Shown piece after piece: positions 1 to 13,790 of a stretch of 64,000 nucleotides of DNA. This stretch comes from Mytilus edulis (taxonomy: Eukaryota; Mollusca; Bivalvia; Mytilida; Mytilidae). Position 1 is the stretch's first letter. Each line of letters starts with the position of its first letter. Where the stretch lies: assembly GCF_963676685.1 (NCBI RefSeq), contig NC_092345.1:44289838-44353837 (forward strand). Reading direction: 5' to 3'. A model generated the notes under the pieces. The model was not told the origin of the DNA. It did not search any database and worked only from the letters and a program-made list of their open reading frames with translations. The position numbers were made by a program, and so were the translations under genes.

Positions 1-2123
1 TATTAAGATTAGCGATTTTCTTATTTGCTTGTTGTAGTTTCATAAGGAAAGATCCAAGTTTTACATATTTTTTTTATTTTTCTACTCATGAAATTCGCAA
101 AATAAGTTATTTAACAGTAAATTGAATGCATCTTGGAGGTTTTCTGGAGAGTGAATGATCAAATCCCTATCAGATCTTAATATCAAAATAGATTATTCTT
201 CTATAATTGCATAATTGCTTGTAAGAAAGTATTCATCTTTTAAATATATTCTATCAGTGTAATATAGTATTGACAAGAACAAAAACCATTTTAAATAGCT
301 AGTAACGATATTTGATTTTTGTATGGATTACGTTAATACCGTCAAAATAATTCTACAATGATATTGTTACAAGAAAAGAACTTTGTTCCATGCATATCGG
401 TATCTTTTCCATAATTATGACGCAAATGATCGACTCCAAACTTTAATCTATGCAAAACATATTGATTTCAACTTTCCAATTATAAAGTTCAGGGTCCTAT
501 TTCTCAGCAGTAGCAATCTGACCCGTCGTATGGCGTTTTTATATCGTAAATAATGCAAAAAGCTTCTGTGATATCACACCATAACGACGCTTCATAATAA
601 TATAATAATTTCTTGGGTCCAAAGCGCTTTTCTGGATTTACCTTCATCAGGAACGCTCAAAGCCAAACATTTGAAATCCGAAGATGTACAAGTACCGAAA
701 CCGTTGAAGAGCTATATGTAAAAAATACCTAAAATAAATAGCCAAATTCATCTAAAGCCAACTTTGCCTGAGGGAGTTGAAGCCTTAGTTTCTTAATAAC
801 GGTCATCCTTACAAATTGGTTGATGTGTCTGTGAATCAACTCACAAGCGACATGTGTTTTAAATTCCAGAATAGTAGCCTCACCTGTAAATTTCCAGATC
901 AAATAATATTCCTGATTATGATTTTCTGACTGCGTGTGATTTTCTGAGTGTGATGCAGAAAAGAAAAGCTTAACCTGTCATCGTATCCTTTGGAGTTCAT
1001 GTGTTTTATAAAGATTTTGTTTTTAATCTAATGTTCATCTTCTTATTTCAGGAAATAAGAACATCGGTATAATTAATACGGTTGTCCCTTAATCTATTAT
1101 TTATTTATGAAAATAAATACATCATTTTTTTAATTATATTGTTCTGTATTGCCTTGCACTTTACTCTTGTGCAAAAGTCAAAATACAATCAATGTATGTA
1201 TCGTTTTACTCATATTGTATAAGGCTTGCTTTGGTAATCGTTGAAGACCTACTAGTAACTAATGAAATAAAGAATAAAAAAAAATATATATGTCATTTCT
1301 GATTTTCAGTTTTAGCAATGTTAACTTCTCTCGCAGAATAGAAGAGACGAACAAATTGTACTGTCGTATAAACAGCATCATAATTGTTACAATTTTGGTT
1401 TTTAACCCGGATTAGTTTTTTCTCAATCGATTTACGACTTTTGAACACCGGTATTGAACTTTAGCCTTTATTTATGATAGTAGTTTAGAAAATACCACTT
1501 CCTCAGATGCGGGGGGATAATCAAAAAGAAAAACAGATCTCATTAAAGGGGTAAACTCAGTAATGGGATATAATATTTGTAATTCTCACACCTTCGCAGT
1601 TGTACGCCTTTAGCAACCAAGAGTTGCAAACAATTTAATTAAGTGGTTGCCATATGTTGTTGTCTGTAATCTTTGTTTTTCGTTTCTTTTTTTGTTTTGT
1701 TTCAGGCCTTTGTTTTCCAATCACCAATAATCAATCCATTATTGCGGCAACGTAATGAATTCTCACTTGATACACATAATCAGCGTAATTTATAGGAGTA
1801 ACATTTATTATGTCACATAAGAGTACCGAAAATCACCTTCTTTTTTATATTTTTTGGTGATTGCAATGTGGTCAAACTTTAGTTTTCTATTGTGTAGTTT
1901 TTCGTTGGGGTTTTTTTGCCTCGTTTTGTTTTCTTTGATAAATGAGTTTGGCATTTTTTTTGGCCTTTTTAAAATCGATATATGATCGATGTCACTAAAA
2001 CAAATGCTTCCCAGAACATCTAATGACGTTACAATCTCCTTTTCTCGTTTAAACAGCGACACTGCGCCTTGACTATGAAATTTGAACGTTTAAAATCTGC
2101 ATATTTCAACTATGTCAACTTAC
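1..2123. other. Non-coding, probably intron 8 or 3' region of esterase copy 1
   Basis: No esterase exon 9-11 found on the minus strand. Holds a dispersed-repeat fragment at 590-900 and a plus-strand family-B end at 1395-1500 (TAACCCGGATTAGTTTTTTC). Confidence 0.5.
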
Positions 2124-5100
2124 TTGAGGATATCTTGATAGATTCATTGTCTCCCAGATTTTTATTTCTTTTTTCACATTATCTTCAAAATAAATGAATA
2201 TTTTCTTTAAAAAACAGAAATGAACGTAGAATTTGCTTAAATTCATATATAAATTCAACTAGTTCTGATTTAAACTGTTGTTGCAATTCTTTAATGGTCG
2301 TTTCTGTCACTTTTTTCCCCAATGTATATACTCACCATGAGAGTTATGCTTTTTCCGGATTTGCATTCCTATTTTTTAGCTCGAAGATTACTGATGAGAC
2401 ACTGATAGTCGAACAGCGAACCGTGTGCATTCAAATTGGTACCGATAAAGGTATTTCATCTAATGCAAGTTATAATCGGAGTTTCATGTATTGAACAAGA
2501 TGATAGTTGCACCTACTGCAGTATAAAAACAATTCTGCTCCGCAGAACCACTGTTCTCTCCGACTTAACTATAACTTGTGTTGTTCATAGTTTGACGATT
2601 CGATCATTGTTCAGAGGGTATTTTCGAAAAACTAGCTTTCTACATTTATAGTTCTTTTTTTTTTTTATTTATAACAAAAAAGAGAATTATTTTTGTTTTA
2701 TTAAATAATATGTTTCTCAAAGTTATTCATTTATTTTTTAATTTAAAATTTCTAATTTGGATTTTAAAAACCCTAATCATTTAAATTAATTATTGCTCAA
2801 TTAAGTTATAAAAATTCGTTTTGAAAATGTCTATCAAATAAAGGCTGATAAAACTACGCCATTTGACAATTAAATTTTGGCATAATTTCTTTTCAATAAC
2901 ATTTTACATGATTATTATCTCAAGTACCTGTAAAATCTGGTCTTTCTACAAACAGATTTTTTGCATACCATCCGATTGTCTGGTCTAATTCTAGTTCTTT
3001 GTATGCTAAAATATTGGTGAAATCACTCTTTAATAACAGTTGATGCACAAAAAAATTTTAAGCGATAAAACCTATAAAAAGTAAAGGAGTTTCAAATAAT
3101 ACTAGTCAATCACATGACCGACTCATTTACTGACCAGTAGATAGTAGTTATGTTTTATCTTCGTTGTATTCTAAAACCAGTTACACATTTTGCTGATATT
3201 GTCTTGAATATAGTCAAGATTAAAATACAAATGTGTTTTTTATGCTTTATCACGGATTATTTTAATCAAAGATGTGTAACACAAAGAAACGATTACTTGA
3301 AGATTAACTGCATATCATTCAAAAGAATCTGTGCTCATCGTGTTGTTTAATATTTTTGTTTTCTGTCTATTACATGTGGACTATTGTATTTCTTTTATTT
3401 GTTTTCAATTAAGAATTAAATGCTGCTTTTTGTAAATTTATTGGGGTGTAAGAGCGTTGACCGAAGTACATTTTGTATGAAGCGCGGAAGCGCTTCATAC
3501 TAAACATGTGCGCACGGTCAACGCTTTTACAACCCTATAAAGTTACAAAAATAAGCATTCAATACTTATAATTACATTTTTTTAGCTAGAATCACGAAAA
3601 CACGATTTTTATCAAGTTTTCATTTAATTTACCTGTGCACTTTATTGTGGGACCTCGTGTCATTATGAATGATAAATGTTATTGTCTAATACAATTGTTT
3701 CAGATATAGCGCGAGATGTGCAGTTGGCCAATCAGAATAACGTATTATAATGAAACATACATCTAATGTAATTATTAAGCTATTGATTTGTTTGCTTTAC
3801 AAATCAGAAATATGGCACTTGTTATCCATTCATTTAATGTGTTTGAGCTTTTGATTGTGCCATTTGACCGCTTCCTGTATGCATGTTGTTCGGAGTTCGG
3901 TTTTTACGTTATTTTACTCTTTACATATCTTTTTTCCTTTAAATCGAATTCATCTGTTTAAATTTGGTTTGTGGTTATGCATGTATATATGTTTGTTTGT
4001 TAGTATGTAGAACCACCTGTAATAGGGTGGTTGAAACCATAAGAACAAAAACTCTAGAATAATCGGTAGAAAAACGAGGATATTCAATTTTTGCAGGTCT
4101 TTCCATTTACACATTTTGCAAGAAAACTTTTGAAAATATAAATGTAGGCATATCAGTGTTTTTAATACATACTTGATATATCTAATGGGTGGCCTTCGTC
4201 CCTTGACATCATTAATAATACTGATCCAGCGTGGAATTTCCCGCAAGTAAAAAGTTTTTCTGGACTGCCTTTTAGAAATTCCCCATCAACGACAACCCAA
4301 TTCTCCTATTGGAATAAAATTGATTATGACATTCAGATGATACGTTTCATATGTTTCATAGTTTGATCATGTGAGTCTAAGTACTTGACGTCAGAATATG
4401 CCCAAATGTTAAATATACCTTTTGTTTGTCCAATACTATTCAATCTTTAATAAACGAGGTTGTTCCTGAAAATATAGCTTTTACTCAACCAGCTTTTAAT
4501 GTTACATAAGAAAAGTTTTTAGAATTGCACTTATCTGTCTATATATATTGTAAATTCACAGACTTATTGAAAGTGGATAGTTTTTTGTTTCTTTTTGTTT
4601 AATCATCGGACCTAGTATATTTTCATCTTTTCCTTCTGGTGAAATTGTTAATCTCCGAGGGTTCATAAAGTTGATGTCGAATTCATATTTAAGTAATCTT
4701 GAAATATGTCCCCAAAACATGTAAGAACAAACTATATTTATTTGTAATGTGAAGGTAAATATACATTTGAGGTGAGATAAACAATAAAAGGTAACATATT
4801 TGTATTGTTTAAATAATTGAAAAGATGATTAAAAGTTATACGATTTCTTTACTTTATCACATTTATCATAAACATATATGATAAAGACAGAGAAGTTATA
4901 GAATTCTAATAAAACATGTTATCTCCTTTCCTATGTTATCTGTAGATACTCTAGATCTTAATTGAAATTTCTTGAACAGTTTATTACTAACCTTTTGTTG
5001 CTCTGTTGTGATCAAACTGGTACCCGGTCGACAGTTTTCTGGAGTTTTTGATTCTCTACTGGTTTGTATACATGGTGATAGAAACCAGTGCGAAATTGGT

Positions 5101-8100
5101 GCTCCACTGTGGATTATTGCATTTCTAAATAAACCTGAATGGAAAAAGCACTTTCGAACAAACACCGTATTAATGACAATACAATTTTGTATCACTTTGT
5201 GTAATTTGTTATAAGACCCCGTGTGAAAACATGAGATGGATAAAGTATGTTGTTTCAAAAGTTTTGTTTATAACTAAACAGAGGCATATTCTATTAAAGT
5301 TTTAAATAAGATTGCTATGTAAACAAAACCAGCATAATTGGTCCCTTGGATATTTATTCGGATCGCTTGGATAATAGAATGTAGCATGTTTTATCGAATT
5401 TTTAGATCTAATAATTTAGTTTAGTTCATGTGTATACAAATCAAGTAAACCACTAACGGAATTATATGAAAGCAGGTTTAATTCACCATGTGCTACACAA
5501 GGAAATGTCTGCAACAAATCAGGAGTAGTACTGCTGTTTTCCATTCATTTGACGTGTTTGACCTTCTGGTTTTGCCATATGATTAGGGACTTTACTTTTA
5601 GAATTTAGTTTTGTTATTTTCCTTTGAACCGCGAAAAATGGAGACAGGTTGGCCGTCTTTTGCTATTCTTGCAGCATTCAACCTGCGTCTCCAGACTCAG
5701 TGAAAAAGCACTATAGAAAATACGACGCAATATTATTTGCAAATTAGACTTTTCTGGTATATCTATAATTAAGATAAATATCATACTTAAGACAGCCTTT
5801 AAATCGGTTGATAGTTCTCTTGTATTAAGACTTTTGGTAATCGATATCAAGGTGTGTCTTCTGATTATAATCTAAGCCTTTGCTTGCAAAACTAAATTGA
5901 AAGTACCTTTCGATAAAAATAACAAATAGGAGTGACAACAATTAGAAAACTCTATGAAGAACGACGTCTTGTATTTCGACCATGAATGCACCGAAAACAA
6001 AAATACAAGTGAAAACATTCAAAATGTACTGCATTTAAATTGACGCCTAGTGGAACGTATTTATAGGCATCTCCTACTAGTACTATGCTTGTATCTGAGA
6101 GTGAATGTTTTTTTGTTGTCTCAGTTTCAATTTGCCGAAATAAATAAAAATATATTGATTAATTGACTTCAAACTTTTCAAACAGACTGAAAACTCTGGA
6201 TTCGTTTGCTTTTGTTGTCATCAATATTCGTGGATTGAGCAAAACTCGCATTTTCTTAAATTTTCGATTTAGTGGTTTTGTCAGTCTCTGCATACATAGC
6301 CTGTGATTCGTTAAATATTTGAATTCGTGGTTCACCTGTATTGATATCAACAAATAATAATGATTCCACAGTATTCAACTTTTATAGTTCATTTTTCTTA
6401 TTATTTTTATACCTTTAGTCAAACTTGATAGTAAGTGCAGACCAGCATCCCCAGCTCCAGCACTATGTCCATATATGGTAACTTTAGACGGATCACCATT
6501 GAAATACTTGATATTTCTCTGTACCCATTTCATAGCCAATACTTGATCCATCAGACCGTTGTTGCCTTTTACACCTTTACTTGGATCCGCATAAAATCCT
6601 GTTAAAATTGAGAACATATAATGTTATATGAGATAAACATCAACGTATAATTGAAAACCATATTTTGTATTTATTGCAATTATTATCTGTATTTTTTCAT
6701 ATAAAAGGCTTTCTGTTGAAAACCAGAGTAGCTATAAAACTATGTTTTATGTTTATCATAGACGAAATTTATGTTCAGCATTGTAAATACAAAACAAACA
6801 TAATATGAAACGTTTAAACAGGAGCAGTTAATGATTATGCAATGACATAAACGATACCAATTAATTTGCACAAGATGCGCATATGTTTGAATACGCTAAT
6901 TATTTTCAACAATAAACAATACTGAGAACAGAGGATCTGAAACTAACCATTCAAGTGGAAGTTTCAAGGATTATTCAAAAACCAAATATGACTTATCTGG
7001 ATTTGACATACCCAACTTACAAAAAATAGGCCGCCGATTAGTTTTAAAATAACAGCAAACCCATGATGACGACTATATTTTCAATAGTTTTGTTTTGATT
7101 AAGAATAAGTTCCACTGAATCTTCTCATAATTGAAATCGAATTTTAAAAAGATGCAAGCATTGTTAAGAAAAGTTTAGGAATTTTTTTTTGCCTTGATAT
7201 GTTAAATTTGTGTATTTTAACAGGGAAAAAATACCATTTGGACTTTCTAACTCAACAATTGAAAATGAACAAAAATCACCACGGCAAAAAAAGATAAGAC
7301 CAAAAGACAAACAACAGTAGAAAAAACACAAAAAAGAAACCTAAAGATAAGCAATACGAATCCCACTTGGATCCAGGGATTGAACATACATTATCTAGCA
7401 TTTCTGTTATATATTTTTTTTTAGTATTTATCATCTCAATCTATTGTGCTCAAACGTTCCTGACGAAAACTGGATTTCGATATTTAAAACTCTTGCCTTG
7501 CGCACTGACATAGCTGTTAGGTTATTTGAGATGAAAACTACTTTTGTATCGATCTATTTGATCTTCAATCTTACCTAAATTTTCGAGTCTAAAGTTGAAT
7601 GTAATAACAATTATTTCTCCATGTGAAGCTAAAATGTCACCATCGAACATAGCTCCCATTCCTTTTCTATTTGAACCTCCATGTATAAATAACATAATCG
7701 GTAATGCCCTTTTATTGACCTTAGATTAAGAAAAAAATAATCACTTATAGATATATATCATTAGTTTGTGTGTTAAAGTTGAAAAGAAATGCATAGATTT
7801 AAAACCGAGTGTCTTCGAAACCGTATTTTTTCAAATTTGTATAATTATTTCAGTCTTATTTATTCATTCTGAAAAAAGAATCAGGTAATCAATTTATTTC
7901 CCAATTTGAAATTAACACTGTTAGTTTTTTGTAGCATTTTCTTCTTACATAAGACTAGATATTAACATACTCTTGGTACATAAATATTCATGTATAGACA
8001 GTCTTCGTTAAAGTTGTTAAACCCTGGTTTATGAAATTGTACGGAGTCCAGTTCAAACTGGGGACATGCTGGTGGAAGATTGGTTGTTTCTAAAATGCGA

Positions 8101-10469
8101 GGATTCCATTTTATAGGCTTCTTTGGTCTCTACAAATAGATAAAAATGTTCGTTTACTTTGATTAGGGCATGAGCAACAGTCTTAGAAAAATGTTATATT
8201 ATTAAACAAATGCAATTCTCTTTTAGCGAACAGAAGAACAAAACAACAGACACACTGAAGTGCAACCAAAAAACAAAAGACAATGCAACACACACATACA
8301 CACACAAACAATGAGAGAAACGAACTATATGATAACAACTGCCATTTCTTGACTTGGTAAAGGAAATTGAAGAATATGGTGGGTTGAACCTGGTTTTGTG
8401 CTAGCCAATGCTCGCTCATTTATGGAAATGTTAAATAAAACACTAAAATGACAAAATTACATGACAGGACTACATAGTTGATGTGTTTCCATCGGTTTTA
8501 GTTTGTAAACCGAATTTGTTTTTTCTCAATTGATTGATGGATTTCGAACAGCGGTATTCTACTGTTGTCTTTATTTATGCAGCATTAAACAAAAATAGTT
8601 CAATTCTGACTGACATATTTATTGCAAGCATTGTGTTTTTTATACCACTATACCCTTTATGTATATTAATGCACAATTCGTATATCACAACGGTCCGACG
8701 GTTAGATAAAACTAGATATAGTTAAAGCAAAGGGCATTCTTTGGAACTGAAAATCAATTTCAGTTATTACCACTTTATATTTAATATGTAACTCCAATCC
8801 TTAAGTGCTGAACTCTTCATGTGATGAAAACATAGGGGACTCACAAAGCATTACAAAACAAGAATGTGTCCATATTACACGGATGCCCTACTCGCACTAT
8901 CATTTTCTGTGTTTAGTGGACCGTGAAATAGGGGTATAAAAATTAGAAAGATCATATCACAGGGAACATGCATACTAAGTTTCAAGTTGATTGGACTTCA
9001 ACTTCATCAAAAACTACCTTGACCCAAAACTTTAACCTGAAATTGTCACTATTATTTTCTATGTTCAGTGAACCGTGAAATTGGGATCAAAACACTAATT
9101 TGGCATTAAAATTAGAAAGATCATATCATAGGGCACATGTGTACTGAGTTTCAATTTGATTGTACTTCAACTTCATCCAAAACTACCTTGACCAAAAACT
9201 TTAACATGAAGCGGGACGAACGGACGGAAGAACAGACGAAAGGACGAACGAACGGACGCACAGACCAGAAAACATAATGCCCCTCTACTATCGTAGGTTG
9301 GGCATAAAAAGGATAAGATCAAGTGTTAGGTTTAAACATTTTCTGTAACAAAGATCTTGCCTCCTTTTTATTTAGTGTTCCTTCTTAATTAATTCGATAT
9401 CGGATTGTTTTGATTGAAATTCTCACGCTACATTTGCTGATTGTCAACAAATCATTCATACTATTTTGAAAAAAAATCTTACAGTCATAAAATGTCCGAC
9501 AAACACACTATGAAAAACTGAAACCATAAAAACATTTTTATCCTGTTTAAAGATTGTTCATTTACGAATAACCATAATTAAAATTAAACATAATTATCAT
9601 GTCTTGTACTTTATTTTTTTTGGTGATGTATTATGAACTACGCCGTGTTGTTAATTACATGAATGTTATCAAAGTCATTGGGGTATATATGTGTGCAAAT
9701 AATTTGAAAAAAAGAGAAAACCTTTTAGTATGTTACATTACATTTAATGAAATGAAAAAACACATAAATAAAAAATAATAATGATACTTAATTAAATATC
9801 ATCCTGTTTTATTTATTGATGCTTACATGATAGAATACATTCAACATTTTATTCCCTTATTGGTAATGCCAAATCTTAGGTCTATTTCTTAATCAAACAC
9901 GACTATTTAGGCAGAGTATCAGAATGGGGTCACTTTAACTAACATCCAATTACTTTACAAATGAGGCGTACATTCTACTCAATTTAAAATAATGTAGACT
10001 GTAGATTTTTTCATTGACATTTACTATATCGCTTTTTGTGTTTCAAAATCTCTTTGAGAGTTCATTTATTTTGCAATGACTTATTGAACTATTTTTAAGG
10101 ATATTTAATTTTATTTGTAAATTATTTGATTTTATGTGCAAATAATTTGATTATATTTGTAAAACTAATTAAATTTCTTTAAAATTAATTGACCAATAAC
10201 AATTCCCTGCTATTTTAGTTCCTCAATTTTTAATTTGAGTATCAATGGCGGAACAGACATTTTTATAATTATAATTTTCCTACCTTGTAACGTAGATAAC
10301 CAGTCGGGGGAGATGCATATGGAACACCAAGATATTCCTCCACTTCTACTTGCGGGACCCGGATAGTAATTTTTCCACGGACTTTTCCATAAAGTGTTTT
10401 TCTTATGCATGTAGGAAAGCACTTGGACGTACTGAAAACAAAAGTCAACAAGATCAAAATCTTAGACAT
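2124..10469 (-). CDS. Type-B carboxylesterase paralogue, copy 1 (exons 1-8; 3' end not in window)
   Basis: Secreted alpha/beta-hydrolase of the carboxylesterase type-B family, predicted to hydrolyse carboxylic esters; substrate unknown. Coding exons in order: 10284-10469, 7971-8129, 7575-7719, 6413-6598, 4992-5134, 4173-4305, 2928-3005, 2124-2182. All are flanked by GT..AG and keep one open frame of 363 residues. Visible: signal peptide (1-17), EDCLY signature, HGGS oxyanion segment, FNGDPSKVT then GHSAG (Ser209), and DEG (Glu310). Exons 9-11, with the catalytic His, are not found between 1 and 2123, although introns 8 of the other copies are only ~700-740 bp. They lie further left or are lost. 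The start matches the MSKIL start of the other copies; an in-frame ATG eight codons upstream (10491-10493) exists only here. Confidence 0.85.
3421..3557. mobile_element. Foldback MITE with 43-bp inverted repeats
   Basis: Arms 3421-3463 and 3515-3557 match at 37 of 43 positions, the inner parts ending GCGTTGACCG/CGGTCAACGC. The centre forms another stem (GTATGAAGCG CGGAAGCGCTTCATAC). It lies in intron 6 of esterase copy 1. Target duplication not resolved. Confidence 0.65.
8225..8590. repeat. Chimeric family B repeat in intron 1 of esterase copy 1
   Basis: 8225-8475 is a minus-strand piece (CCAAGTCAAGAAATGGCAGT, complement). 8476-8590 is a plus-strand piece carrying the opposite end (TTGATGTGTTTCCATCGG to CGAACAGCGGTATTCTACTG). 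The two halves are joined in inverted order. A short (AC)n run lies at 8288-8309. Confidence 0.5.
8870..9310 (+). repeat. Dimeric dispersed repeat ending in ACGGACG-rich sequence
   Basis: Two ~160-bp related units (8885-9040 and 9045-9205) share ATTAGAAAGATCATATCA and ACTTCAACTTCATC followed by AAAACTACCTTGACC. An ACGAACGGACG-rich stretch and TACTATCGTAGGTTGGGCAT close it. It lies in intron 1 of esterase copy 1. Confidence 0.5.
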
Positions 10470-10528
10470 TTGGTTCTTTGATGATTTTTCCATGTACTTC
10501 CTAATAAATTAATACTAAAAATAACTTT

Positions 10529-10630
10529 CAGTACATATGCAGTTTTTAAATCCTAAAATAGCGTATTCTTTGATGTAATTGTAACATGTGTAAAATTACA
10601 AGTGATTTTTGTTTTGCGACAGGTTTTGTT
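10529..10630 (-). promoter_or_regulatory. Conserved upstream block of esterase copy 1
   Basis: 60-160 bp before the ATG on the minus strand. It shares with the other two copies a TTTAAAAACT stretch (TATA-like), a CATATG E-box shared only with copy 2, an ACACATGTTACAAT motif and the run AACCTGTCGC. Conservation among diverged introns suggests the core promoter; transcription start unknown. Confidence 0.4.
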
Positions 10631-11269
10631 CATTTGCAGGTATGATTAAAATATATTTTGAGGTTTTATTATTACATAGATTAAAATGGTGTGTTTTTTT
10701 CTTATTCTTTATGCTAAAACAAACATCAGACAGCTGAAAAATAAATGGAAAAGATCAGCGGAGAGTCAATAACATGCACGACGAGCACCCTTAATGTCCC
10801 TATAATTTCGAGAATGTTGTATTTATAATTGATTATACAAGATGAAAGAGAGCATTATAAGACGTAGCTAGTACTTTCACTTATATCGTTATACGTTAAT
10901 ATGACTGAGAAAAAAAATAACAATCCCTTATTCGGAAACTCTTCTTATTCATGAACATTCTTGTATGTAAGAACCTAATTGATTTGACAACAAGTACACC
11001 GACCAGGATATAAATGCTTAATTGTTTTCAAATATTTAGTTATGTGCACACCAAAAGACCAAACCGTTGTATGATTTGAGTAAAGAACAATTAATACCTT
11101 TTCAGAGACAAAAAAAAAAAGAAAAAATAATAATTTTTCAATTTCACGTTCAGATATATTAAGATAATAAATGACTGTATGAGTCTTCCATTCAAATCGG
11201 GACCTTTTTCTAGATACCGACTACATGACAGGATCTAATACCAATCTGACAGATTAAGTTTTTCCAATG

Positions 11270-11460
11270 TGGAAAAGGATCTGATTATCCCTCTAGAGTA
11301 CCTGAGACCACTCCTGGTGTTTGTTGGGGTTTGTGTTGTTAATCTTCGTATTAAACTGTTGTGTTTAAGACTGTTGTGTCTCTAGATGTCGTTTTTTTTT
11401 ACCGTGGCGTGGTCCGTTTTTGACTTGTAATAAATTTGAATATGTCTTTGGTATCTTAAG
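11270..11460 (+). repeat. Family A dispersed repeat, degenerate
   Basis: AATGTGGAAAAGGATCTG, AGTACCTGAGACCACTCCTG and GTTTGTGTTGTTAATCTTCG match the family-A order. No gene is seen between 10.6 and 19.3 kb. Confidence 0.45.
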
Positions 11461-12254
11461 ATTCGCAATATTCTTTCCTGTAGTGAAAAAACGTATCAAA
11501 GATATATATGGCTTATAATTTGGTACGTCAGGAACACTCTTCTATTCATTGGTGGTGCTCGCGTCATAGCAGTTTAAACACCAAGTCAAATACGAAATTG
11601 TAGATCGTTTATAATGGCCGAATTTCCGAAACATTGTGCCAAGTACAAAGAAATTTAACTCTGTAATGAGGTATAAAACCTTAGCGTTTTTTATAATTGA
11701 ACATTTTCAACGCATCTTATTTTTATATATTTTAATTGAAATGTTGGAAGTTAATATGGTTCAATACCAATTTCATTGACAGGGTTTTTATCAATACGCA
11801 AAAACAACCTGTTTTCTAAGTGATATGAAGAAACGTTACTGAATCAAAGCCACAAAGGTTTATAGTCATCATTTCGAATTGGTTGACCGATACAGTGCGT
11901 CTGTGTTTCAACTGGTGAAGGATACGTTTCGCGGTTGTATATCTAATGTTATCAGATGCAAAGTAGAGTCTGCTCGACATATCTACGCATACGGTTTGGT
12001 TTTTAAAAGCAATTCCCTTGAATTTTGTAAACATTGATTGGATTGAACTTGAAAACAATATTTTTATTCAATCTGACGTAAATTTTCAATCAACAGCATA
12101 TTAGATATCAAACGTGGATACTTAACTTTGATGTTTTATCCGGAAATAAACCTTCTTTATGTATTCTTATGATATTTTATTATAGTAACAAAATCTTTTA
12201 ACTCTTAAGTACTATGAACTAGGTATTGTCTCAAATATAGTTCAATTACGAACA

Positions 12255-12580
12255 GAGGGGTGAAAGATACGAAAGGGATAGTCAAACTCATATATAGAAA
12301 ATAAACTGACACCGCCATGGATAAAAAATGAAAAAGACAAACAGACAAATAATAGTACACTAGAAACAATATAGAAAACTAGACTAAGCAACATGAATCC
12401 CACCAAAAATAGGGGTGATCTAAGGTGCTCCGGAAGGGTAAGCAGACCCTTCTCCACATGTGGCACCCGTCGTGTAGCTCATTTTATTACAAACCCGGTA
12501 AATAGTCTAATTCAGTAGGTCACCTTCATGAAAAGGGATGTAAGGAACATATCCGATATAATCTGTGAAACAGATTTAAC
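12255..12580 (-). repeat. Family A dispersed repeat
   Basis: Minus-strand copy with GCCACATGTGGAGAAGGGTC, GGAGCACCTTAGATCACCCC and the GTATCTTTCACCCCTC end. It lies 1.8 kb upstream of esterase copy 1. Confidence 0.6.
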
Positions 12581-13199
12581 TATTCACGAATTTTACTGTT
12601 TTGCTGGGTGTGATTTCCCATTACTATAAGACGTGTCAGGGGTCTTTGCTATCCAAAATTAATGTATTTAGTTATGATGTTGTATTTGTAATTCTGATCG
12701 GATATTGTTAAATGTGTTGTCGTTAGTAGTTGTAATTCTTTTTTTTAATATTCTATTCGTATGCAAAAGTAAAGATAATTTATTACCCAGTTCATTTATA
12801 AGATTTTAGTTTGAGCAACTTAAGAAATACCTACATAGCTAGATAATACACAATTAATTATCTAATTACTAACACTTTCTATATTAAATAAAATTGTAAT
12901 TGATATATTATACATCAAATACCATGATTACTAACCTAATATGAACAATATCAACAATTTTTTGAAATTACCGGTGACGTCACCTTTAGTAGCGTTATTA
13001 TCGTGTGATAATGTAAGTTTTTTTTGTGCTGTTTTATGTGTGCTGTCTTGTGTTTTGTTAACGTGTTCGATTTTATTCTGTGGTTAGTCCCAACTTCGGT
13101 GTTAACATGAGCATCAATTATATAGTCATTTTTATAAATTTACTCTTTGCAAGGGTACAAATAATTCTAAATACTACGGATTTTCGTGTCTCAGGTATA

Positions 13200-13790
13200 A
13201 ATAGAATTAACCGTGTTTGGCACAACTTTTTGGAATTTCGGGCCATCGGTGCTCTTCAAGTTTGTACTTGTTTTGTCTTTCTACACTATTTTGATCTGTA
13301 GGGTCTTATGTAGACGAAGCGCGCGTATGGTGTATAAGATTGTAGGCCTGGTACCTTTGATAACAATTGGCATGTCGAAATGTCTTATTGTAGTGTTTAT
13401 TTGTGTATTTCTCTGTCCTTAATGTTCTTGCATTTATTTGTGATGTAGTCCTGTCCTGTAATGTTATCATTTTAGTGTTATATTTAATAATGCCATAACA
13501 GTGGGAGGTCTGGCTAGCCGCAAAATCAGGTTCAACCATCTAATTTCTATCAAATGTCCTGTACCAAGTCAGGAAAATGGCAGCTGGTAACTTATAGTTC
13601 GTTTCTGTGTGTGTTGCAATATCGTTTTGGTTTTCTGTTGCACTTCAGTGTTTCTGTTGTTTCTTTTTTTTCTGATATAGTTGATGTGTTTATCTCAGTT
13701 TTAGTTTGTAACCCGGATTTGTTTTCTCTCAATCGATTTATGACTTTCGAACAGCGGTATACTTATATTGCCTTTATTTATTCCATTACG
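13200..13790 (+). repeat. Family B dispersed repeat
   Basis: Landmarks in order: GTTTGGCACAACTTTTTGG, TAGTCCTGTCCTGTAATG, CCAAGTCAGGAAAATGGCAG, TTCGTTTCTGTGTGTGTTGC, GTTTGTAACCCGGATTTGTT, CGAACAGCGGTATACTTA. The same order recurs six times in the window on both strands. Open frames inside it shift between copies, so it is read as non-coding. Confidence 0.6.
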
